In this document: one piece after another, positions 1 through 5,044 of the stretch | Numbering within the stretch: the stretch's first letter is position 1 | Layout: each line of letters opens with the position of its first letter | From: an uncultured bacterium | GTDB lineage: Bacteria; Bdellovibrionota_C; UBA2361; SZUA-149; CALKYB01 | DNA length: 8,353 nucleotides | Direction of reading: 5' to 3' | Assembly: GCA_938003565.1 (NCBI GenBank) | Contig: CALKYB010000161.1 | Location: forward strand, 1 to 8,353 | Translations under genes and position numbers: made by a program | The notes under the pieces: generated by a model | Databases searched by the model: none | What the model was told of the DNA's origin: nothing | Seen by the model: the letters and a program-made list of their open reading frames with translations, nothing else

Positions 1-1811
1 TTGGAGGAGCTTGTGTTGGGGGAGGGTGTGAGTTGGCTCTAGCTTGTGACTTTCGTGTGCTGAGTAATAACGCTAAAACTAAGATTGGTTTACCAGAGGT
101 TAAACTCGGTATTCTTCCAGGTTTTGGTGGAACTCAGAGATTGCCTAGGTTAGTTGGTTTGCGATCCTCTTTGGATATGATTCTAAAAGGTAGAGTATCT
201 CCAGCCAAGATTGCCAAAAAGATTGGCTTGGCCGATGAGTTAGTTGATGAGGGGCAACTGCTTGAGCGCTCAATTTCTATCGCCAGTGGAAAACGAACCC
301 CCCCGCCTCAGACAATTCCCTTAGTTGATAAACTAATTGCAGGGACGTCTTTAGGACGCGCCTTTGTCAAAAAGAAAACATTGCAAGGTGTGCAGCGATC
401 CACCAAAGGGCATTATCCAGCGCCTGTTTGTGCAGTTGAATCTGTTTTTGATGGTCTAGATAATGGGACCAGTAGTGGTTACGAATTTGAGGCCAAAAAG
501 CTTGGAGAATTGATTATTACACCTGAGTGTAAGTCGTTAGTTCATGTTTATTTCTTAACTGAAGAAGCTTCGAAGGTTGGAAAGAGTGCCAAAACTGTAG
601 TTGAGTCATCCTCTGTGGGAGTGATCGGGGCTGGAACTATGGGGGCAGGAATAGCAGCAGCCTTTTTGATGTCAGGTACACCCGTTGTTCTTATTGATAG
701 AGTTGCGGAGGCTCGTAATAAAGCGAAAGAAAAGATTTCAAAAATAGTCAACGGACGCAGATCTTTTAGCGACGATAAAAAAAGAAAATGTCTGGCAAAC
801 TTAACTCTAACCGATGATTTGGTTAAGTTTGCCGATACTAGTCTTGTAATTGAGGCTATAATAGAAGATCTGGAAATTAAACGTACTGTAATGGGGAAAA
901 TTGAGGAGATAGTCGACCCCAGTTGTGTATTAGCGACAAACACATCCTCGCTTTCTGTATCTGATATTGCTGAAGGTTTGCATCGACCACAACAGGTTAT
1001 CGGCATGCACTTTTTTAATCCCGCAGAGAAGATGATGCTCGTTGAGATAGTCCGGGGTGATAAAACCTCCGATGATGCCGTAGCTTTGGCTGCTGCTATG
1101 ACCGACTCGCTCGGCAAGTATCCAGTCGTGGTCGCCGATGTTCCTGGCTTCCTTGTGAACCGTGTATTAACGCCTTACTTGGTTGAAGCTGCTCATCTTT
1201 TAGATGAAGGCTTTTCGGTGTCTGAGATTGACAAGGCAGCAAAGAATTTTGGCATGCCGATGGGGCCACTCAGGCTTTTGGATGAAATTGGTTTAGATGT
1301 TGCTGCTAAGGTGTCTCAAATTATTGAGAGTGCCTATGGTATTCGAATGCAGGGTCCTAAGTTTGCTGAAGATCTAGTAGCGAAAGAAATGTACGGAAAA
1401 AAATCTGGAAAAGGTTTTTATAGTTATTCTGATCCCAAATCCAAGGGAGTTGTTAATCCAGAAGTAGAATCTCTTCTTGGACTTTCGGATAAGACTAAAC
1501 GTGCCGCTACACCTAAAGAGAATATAGGTAAACGTTTAATTTATGCCTTTATTAATGAATCTGTTCGTTGTTTGGATGAAGGAGTGTGTGGTGAGCCTGG
1601 GCCTATAGCAGCTGGGCAAATAGACTTAGCCTCTGTAATGGGAACTGGTTTTGCTCCATTTCGAGGTGGTGCAATTAACTACGCCAATACGGTTGGGGCT
1701 GAGACCATATATAAGGACTTAGAAGAGTTTTCAAAAATATATGGGGAGCGTTTCATTCCAGCTGAGGGGATTAAGGTTCGAGCCAAGAAGAAATTAAGTT
1801 TTTCTCAGTAG
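1..1811 (+). CDS. fadB: FadB/FadJ-type multifunctional fatty-acid oxidation protein (enoyl-CoA hydratase + 3-hydroxyacyl-CoA dehydrogenase), 5' partial
   Basis: This is the alpha-type subunit of fatty-acid beta-oxidation: it hydrates enoyl-CoA and then oxidises 3-hydroxyacyl-CoA with NAD+. The gene runs in from the left edge; the frame is open from base 3 and gives 602 residues. Numbering from the Gly at 3-5, the crotonase part keeps both catalytic glutamates (E10 in GGGCE, E32 in GLPEVKLGI), followed by PGFGGTQRLPR. The NAD-binding motif GAGTMG is at 209-214. The dehydrogenase His-Glu pair is in GMHFFNP (H336) and LVEIVRG (E348). The 3HCDH C-terminal domain follows (DVPGFLVNR, MGPLRLLDEIGLD), with a second copy ending in FRGGAINY. 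Roughly the first 110 residues of a usual 710-730 are missing, by truncation at the edge. FadB and FadJ cannot be told apart here, so the symbol is provisional. No thiolase gene (fadA/fadI) follows downstream. The next gene converges on it. Confidence 0.93.
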   Translation, partial: GGACVGGGCELALACDFRVLSNNAKTKIGLPEVKLGILPGFGGTQRLPRLVGLRSSLDMILKGRVSPAKIAKKIGLADELVDEGQLLERSISIASGKRTPPPQTIPLVDKLIAGTSLGRAFVKKKTLQGVQRSTKGHYPAPVCAVESVFDGLDNGTSSGYEFEAKKLGELIITPECKSLVHVYFLTEEASKVGKSAKTVVESSSVGVIGAGTMGAGIAAAFLMSGTPVVLIDRVAEARNKAKEKISKIVNGRRSFSDDKKRKCLANLTLTDDLVKFADTSLVIEAIIEDLEIKRTVMGKIEEIVDPSCVLATNTSSLSVSDIAEGLHRPQQVIGMHFFNPAEKMMLVEIVRGDKTSDDAVALAAAMTDSLGKYPVVVADVPGFLVNRVLTPYLVEAAHLLDEGFSVSEIDKAAKNFGMPMGPLRLLDEIGLDVAAKVSQIIESAYGIRMQGPKFAEDLVAKEMYGKKSGKGFYSYSDPKSKGVVNPEVESLLGLSDKTKRAATPKENIGKRLIYAFINESVRCLDEGVCGEPGPIAAGQIDLASVMGTGFAPFRGGAINYANTVGAETIYKDLEEFSKIYGERFIPAEGIKVRAKKKLSFSQ

Positions 1812-1821
1812 CCTAGCTACT
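1807..1821 (+). terminator. Short stem-loop across the fadB stop codon, possible weak terminator
   Basis: AGTAGC-CTA-GCTACT is a perfect 6-bp stem with a 3-nt loop that includes the TAG stop (1809-1811). The following CTTTGATTT is only a poor T-run, so an intrinsic terminator is doubtful. The 74-bp convergent gap to rsmI holds no stronger hairpin with a T-tract on either strand. Confidence 0.25.
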
Positions 1822-1885
1822 CTTTGATTTAACTAAGGAAGTTTGTTTTGGGCACTGTATGCTATATTTTAATTGTCTAAGCTAA

Positions 1886-2635
1886 CTAGAGGTCTAGCCT
1901 ATAAGTTTTTTTCTTATCATGTCTGGAAACAACTATTACAAATTCACCTTTAATAGATTTTCTCTTTGAGTAATCCTCAAATATCTCTAGAGCTGAGCCT
2001 CGAGTTATTTCTTCAAATTTCTTGCTGATTTCCCGGGCGACCACTATCTCACGTTGACTATCCAGGTCTTTAATTAAGGTTAGTGTTTTAAGAAGTTTGT
2101 GGGGGCTTTCATAAAAAACGGAAGTCATTTCAGAGTTTAAGGTTCGCTCAACTAGTTTTTGTCGTTTTCCAGGTTTTACTGGCGCGAAACCTAGAAATTG
2201 AAACTCATTTAATTCAAGTCCAGATGCTGAGAGGGCGGCAATAACAGCTGAAGGTCCTGGAATAGGTGATACTTTGACGCCACTTTCATGGCAGGCTTTA
2301 ATCAACCTATATCCAGGGTCGGAAATGGCAGGGGTTCCAGCATCGGAAATTAAGGCCATTGAGTCGCCTTCTTCAAGCTTCTCTATGAGCTGTTCCGTGC
2401 GGGCAATTTCATTATGGTTGTGATAGCTCTGGAATTTGTTTGTGATATTAAATCTAGATGAAACCTTCCTCCAGCTTCGTGTGTCCTCGCAAAGAATCAA
2501 ATTGACTCTAGACAGGATAGAGACGGCCCGGGGACTTAAATCTTCCATATTGCCAATGGGTGTAGCTACCACGTAGAGTCCGGAGGGCAGGGGATCTCGG
2601 AGTGTGGTTTCAATTGTAGGAGCAGGGTCAGTCAT
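1886..2635 (-). CDS. rsmI: 16S rRNA (cytidine(1402)-2'-O)-methyltransferase RsmI, short C-terminus
   Basis: RsmI transfers a methyl group from S-adenosylmethionine to the 2'-OH of C1402 in 16S rRNA, in the ribosomal decoding centre. The 249-residue product carries the tetrapyrrole-methylase-like fold with the family's motifs in order: ATPIGN (24-29), CEDTR (49-53), SDAGTPAISDPG (97-108), PIPGPSA (124-130), FYESPHK (174-180), REISKKFEE (201-209) and KGEFVIVV (229-236). It stops about ten residues after the last motif. E. coli RsmI is about 286 residues and has an extra small helical C-terminal domain, which seems to be absent here; no frameshift remnant is obvious downstream. The ATG at 2633-2635 has only a weak upstream purine stretch. 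A good promoter lies just upstream (2670-2698). The gene is divergent from amgK and convergent with fadB, so it is transcribed alone in this window. Confidence 0.94.
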   Translation of the reverse strand: MTDPAPTIETTLRDPLPSGLYVVATPIGNMEDLSPRAVSILSRVNLILCEDTRSWRKVSSRFNITNKFQSYHNHNEIARTEQLIEKLEEGDSMALISDAGTPAISDPGYRLIKACHESGVKVSPIPGPSAVIAALSASGLELNEFQFLGFAPVKPGKRQKLVERTLNSEMTSVFYESPHKLLKTLTLIKDLDSQREIVVAREISKKFEEITRGSALEIFEDYSKRKSIKGEFVIVVSRHDKKKTYRLDL

Positions 2636-2655
2636 ATGCTACCAAAAGTGATGTT

Positions 2656-2667
2656 TCAACTAGTTGA
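2656..2667. promoter_or_regulatory. 12-bp perfect palindrome at the predicted rsmI transcription start
   Basis: TCAACTAGTTGA is a perfect palindrome. It covers the expected +1 of the rsmI promoter (about 2663 on the minus strand), directly downstream of its -10 box. An operator is possible, but a chance palindrome is not excluded. Confidence 0.25.
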
Positions 2668-2669
2668 GG

Positions 2670-2698
2670 ATAGTAGCATCGGGCTAGATCACTGTAAA
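2670..2698 (-). promoter_or_regulatory. Sigma-70-type promoter for rsmI
   Basis: Read on the minus strand: -35 TTTACA (2698-2693, 5 of 6 to consensus), a 17-bp spacer, then an extended -10 TGC-TACTAT whose hexamer is at 2675-2670. The predicted start near 2663 leaves a leader of about 28 nt before the rsmI ATG. Confidence 0.5.
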
Positions 2699-2706
2699 AT
2701 GGGTCT

Positions 2707-2755
2707 GTCGCCAAACTAAAGTTTTGCGACCAAGCACTGTCGTGCTTGAATTTTT
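2707..2755 (+). promoter_or_regulatory. Two adjacent stem-loops followed by a T-run in the amgK leader (attenuator/terminator-like)
   Basis: Hairpin 1 has arms GTCGCCAAAC (2707-2716) and GTTTTGCGAC (2721-2730), nine of ten pairs, loop TAAA. Hairpin 2 starts at the very next base: CAAGCAC (2731-2737) with GTGCTTG (2742-2748), seven perfect pairs, loop TGTC, then AA and five T (2751-2755). The T-run is on the 3' side only for the plus strand, so the element reads towards amgK. It resembles an intrinsic terminator or attenuator, or the end of a very small RNA. I found no clear plus-strand promoter in front of it. Confidence 0.4.
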
Positions 2756-2781
2756 AGGTAAGTGTTTTTAGGCGTGTGTTT

Positions 2782-2787
2782 AGGGAG
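2782..2787 (+). promoter_or_regulatory. Ribosome binding site selecting the amgK ATG
   Basis: AGGGAG ends 10 nt before the ATG at 2798. It favours that start over the in-frame GTG at 2762, which has no comparable site and would add twelve residues without family support. Confidence 0.55.
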
Positions 2788-2797
2788 TTCTGTTGTT

Positions 2798-3934
2798 ATG
2801 TCAGAAGATTCTTCTGCTGAAATATTAGAGGTAGAAAGTGCTCTTAGAAGTATAGCTTCAAATTGGCTTACTTCTGGAGAAGTAAAACAAATTGATCCTC
2901 TGGTTCCTGATGCCTCGGGTCGACGCTACTATAGACTTTTAATCGAAGCTGAGGGAGAGGAGTTTCCTTCCACCTGCGTAGCAATGAAGTTTGATCCTGG
3001 AACTTCATCTGGGCCAATGGTTGGAGAGGTTTCAGGTGGAGAAATTAGTTTAACTCCTGAAGATGCTTTCGTGACCTTAGGCCGGTTTTTTAGAGAAAGC
3101 GATATTAATGTTCCACAAGTTTACGTTGACGAGAGAGAAAAGGGCTTTCTTTTGCTAGAAGATTTTAGTGATCTCTCTTTAGGTAGTATTATTTCTACAG
3201 ATCGCGATGGCTTTTCTGATGCCGAGATAGATGGTTTTTTTAAAATGGCTTTAGATCAGATTATTAAAATTCAGGCATTGAAGGGGAGAGGGGATAAGTT
3301 TCCGTTTAATCGCTCTTTTACTGAAGAAGTCTATTTTAAAGAAGTTTGTGAATTTAGAGATTTTTATCTTTCTTCTCTAGAAGCTTGTGATTACGACAAT
3401 GGTTTAATCGAGAAGTTTTTTAGCCAACTCTCGAGTGAGCTTGCAGGCTGTCCTAGGTTTTTATGTCACCGAGATTTTCATGCTTGGAACCTACACCTAG
3501 ATGCAAAGGGTCAGGTTGGGGTAATAGATTTTCAAGATGCTTTAATGGGACCCGCCACTTATGATGTTGCTAGTTTCTTAAATGACCGAGGCACTGACAT
3601 TCTCTTAGGAGAAGAGCGCTACTTTATGCTTCTCGAGAGTTTCCTGAATAATTTTAATGATAGGAAGTCAGTTTTACAGGAATACAACCTCTGTTTGCTG
3701 CAGCGGGATTTAAAGGTTGTTGGGCGATTTGAAAAGTTAGCTTCCGAAAGGCAGTTGGAAAAGTATCGAAAGTGGATTCCCGGGACTTTGTTTAGAATTG
3801 GGCAAACTCTAGAAAGTATTGTGGCTCTCAATGGTTCGATGAATTATCAAAAAGTATTGGATCACTTGTGTTCAAAGTGTGAAAAGATAGAGGAAGGCGC
3901 CTCCAAGGCGCTTTCCTTTGATAAACTAGTATAA
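2798..3934 (+). CDS. amgK: AmgK-type N-acetylmuramate/N-acetylglucosamine anomeric kinase
   Basis: This belongs to the aminoglycoside-phosphotransferase-like kinase fold. By family knowledge AmgK phosphorylates MurNAc (and GlcNAc) at C1 with ATP in the cytoplasm, the first step of the MurU route of peptidoglycan recycling. The product is 378 residues from the chosen ATG. DASGRRYYRL (about 38-47) matches the N-lobe ATP-binding strand region of these kinases. The catalytic loop is HRDFHAWNL (D226, N231) and the metal-binding DFQDALMGPATYD (D245) follows, both very close to the AmgK pattern. The decisive context is the murU gene 17 nt downstream. The start is set by AGGGAG at 2782-2787. It is somewhat longer than the roughly 340 residues of Pseudomonas AmgK. 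The last codons form a strong RNA hairpin. Sugar specificity is inferred, not visible. Confidence 0.88.
   Translation: MSEDSSAEILEVESALRSIASNWLTSGEVKQIDPLVPDASGRRYYRLLIEAEGEEFPSTCVAMKFDPGTSSGPMVGEVSGGEISLTPEDAFVTLGRFFRESDINVPQVYVDEREKGFLLLEDFSDLSLGSIISTDRDGFSDAEIDGFFKMALDQIIKIQALKGRGDKFPFNRSFTEEVYFKEVCEFRDFYLSSLEACDYDNGLIEKFFSQLSSELAGCPRFLCHRDFHAWNLHLDAKGQVGVIDFQDALMGPATYDVASFLNDRGTDILLGEERYFMLLESFLNNFNDRKSVLQEYNLCLLQRDLKVVGRFEKLASERQLEKYRKWIPGTLFRIGQTLESIVALNGSMNYQKVLDHLCSKCEKIEEGASKALSFDKLV
3891..3917 (+). promoter_or_regulatory. Strong stem-loop inside the 3' end of amgK
   Basis: The arms 3891-3902 and 3906-3917 pair over 12 positions (one G-U) around a 3-nt CCA loop. The core GGCGCCT/AGGCGC is GC-rich, and two weaker pairs extend it outwards. 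It lies in frame in the last codons of amgK, 15 nt before the stop codon and 35 nt before murU. Only CCTTTGAT follows, so it is not a classic terminator. A stabilising or differential-expression hairpin within the operon is the likeliest role. Confidence 0.5.
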
Positions 3935-3942
3935 TTTTCGAT

Positions 3943-3948
3943 AGGTGA
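3943..3948 (+). promoter_or_regulatory. Ribosome binding site for the murU TTG start
   Basis: AGGTGA ends 3 nt before the TTG at 3952. Its TGA is also an in-frame stop for the murU frame (3946-3948), so translation cannot begin further upstream. This forces the TTG start. Confidence 0.6.
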
Positions 3949-3951
3949 GAT

Positions 3952-4695
3952 TTGGCCATAGATGTCTTTATTTTAGCTGCTGGCTTGGGGACGAGATTGC
4001 GCCCGCTAACTGAAACAGTTCCCAAACCATTAGTGGAAGTTGCTGGGAAGCCTCTTATTGAGTGGAATATCGAACTACTACAACGCAATGGCTTCTCTCG
4101 AATTATTGTAAATTCATTCTATTTGAAAAATGTATTGCGGCAGTATCTTGAAAGTCGTTTTGGGGATTCCTTGGATATTGTGTTGGTGGAAGAAGAGGAA
4201 CTGCTTGGGACTGGAGGGGGAATAAAGAATATTAAAAAATTTCTTCGCAATGACAATCTTTTAACGATTAACAGCGATGTAGTGATTGACCCCAAATTTG
4301 ATTTAAACTCGTTTGTTAAAGATCATCTTGAGGCCGGAGAAGAAAGAATCGCGACTATGTTGTTGCGACCGGATGTAAACGCGGCGTCTTATGGGACGAT
4401 TGGTGTTAGTAGAGAGTTGAAAGTTGTAGAGTTTTTGCAAGAAAAGTTTCGAGAAGTGGATCCAGACGAAAGGCTAATGTACACTGGAGTCCAGGTGCTA
4501 TCGAAAGAAGTTTTCAATTTTATGCCTGAGGTAAGTGTGTTTAGCATTACTCAAGATGTTTATCCCAAACTATTAGCAGAGGGCCGAGAGGTTGGGGCTT
4601 CCAAGTATACTGGGTATTGGAATGACGCTGGGACACATGAGAGGCTTGCCGAGGCAGATACCTACCTTCGGAACGCTTCTGAACCTTTGGGATAA
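3952..4695 (+). CDS. murU: MurU-type N-acetylmuramate-1-phosphate uridylyltransferase
   Basis: A sugar-1-phosphate nucleotidyltransferase of 247 residues. MurU makes UDP-MurNAc from MurNAc-1-phosphate and UTP, returning recycled wall sugar to the precursor pool without de novo MurA/MurB synthesis; in Pseudomonas this route gives some intrinsic fosfomycin tolerance. Visible motifs: the nucleotide-binding signature LAAGLGTRLRPLT (8-20), PKPLVEVAGKPLIE (24-37), LLGTGGGIK (84-92), metal-binding NSD (107-109) and WNDAGT (223-228). The whole protein is present at the normal length for this group. The TTG start is the only possible one, because TGA lies two codons upstream, and AGGTGA supports it. 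It follows amgK by 17 nt, surely co-transcribed, though a perfect TATAAT (3930-3935) overlapping the amgK stop could be an extra -10. The general fold could serve other NDP-sugars; the amgK partner is what points to MurU. Confidence 0.9.
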   Translation: MAIDVFILAAGLGTRLRPLTETVPKPLVEVAGKPLIEWNIELLQRNGFSRIIVNSFYLKNVLRQYLESRFGDSLDIVLVEEEELLGTGGGIKNIKKFLRNDNLLTINSDVVIDPKFDLNSFVKDHLEAGEERIATMLLRPDVNAASYGTIGVSRELKVVEFLQEKFREVDPDERLMYTGVQVLSKEVFNFMPEVSVFSITQDVYPKLLAEGREVGASKYTGYWNDAGTHERLAEADTYLRNASEPLG

Positions 4696-4730
4696 GTAGC
4701 TTAACTATCTACAATCCATGAAAAATGTGC

Positions 4731-4759
4731 TTGACTGATGGCACTAGGCCCACTAAATT
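4731..4759 (+). promoter_or_regulatory. Sigma-70-type promoter upstream of the transpeptidase gene
   Basis: TTGACT (4731-4736, 5 of 6), a 17-bp spacer, then TAAATT (4754-4759, 4 of 6). The start would fall near 4766, which leaves about 190 nt to the first candidate start codon (4958) and about 280 nt to the preferred one (5045). Confidence 0.45.
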
Positions 4760-5044
4760 GCTCATGTTCGAGGGGTTCAGTGTGTTTTCGCTATTAAAAT
4801 CCACTATTTCCTTTTATTTCTCAGGATTTCTGGGTGCTCACGCTTTTTGAGGGGCGTTAGTCGGGTGACCGCTTAGGTTTCCGTCATTTGAAATAGAGTA
4901 AGTCTCTTCTGGTTGGGTCCTCCAACTGGGGTTGGGTAAATTACTCTGTGAGGATGGATGGTTTCTGAGTGGCTGTCAGCTCAGAGTATTGTTTGTTTGC
5001 TTAGAGGAGAATCCTTGTCCCGGATTCTTCAGTGGAGTTTCGAG
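4760..5044 (+). other. Long, apparently structured leader before the transpeptidase gene
   Basis: No convincing gene lies between murU and the transpeptidase. On RNA the stretch can form a hairpin at 4779-4805 (AGTG..TTTT with AAAA..CACT, loop of 7). It can also form an outer stem pairing ATAGAGTAA (4893-4901) with TTACTCTGT (4941-4949) around an inner hairpin GTTGG-GTCCT-CCAAC (4912-4926). The outer stem ends just before the purine-rich GAGGATGG and the ATG at 4958. GAGGGG occurs twice (4770-4775, 4849-4854). I recognise no known riboswitch, tRNA or 6S/SRP/RNase P RNA. A 28-codon ORF (4764-4850) without a ribosome binding site is inside it. Confidence 0.35.

Noticed and set aside
298..304. 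Run of seven C in fadB as a phase-variation tract
   Set aside because: Too short for convincing slippage, in a housekeeping gene, and the frame is intact through it.
548..1117. Long open frame on the minus strand inside fadB
   Set aside because: It is antisense to the conserved NAD-binding domain, has no recognisable motif and reflects codon bias of the real gene.
2695..2700. TAAAAT as a plus-strand -10 for amgK
   Set aside because: No -35 at 15-19 bp, and the same bases form the -35 of the rsmI promoter on the other strand.
4718..4738. Six-codon ATG ORF (MKNVLD) after murU
   Set aside because: It lies upstream of and across the -35 of the transpeptidase promoter and is too short to support.
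4912..4936. TGGG repeats resembling MraZ binding sites before a cell-wall gene
   Set aside because: The TGGG copies are not regularly spaced at about ten bases as in known MraZ boxes, and no mraZ or dcw genes are present.
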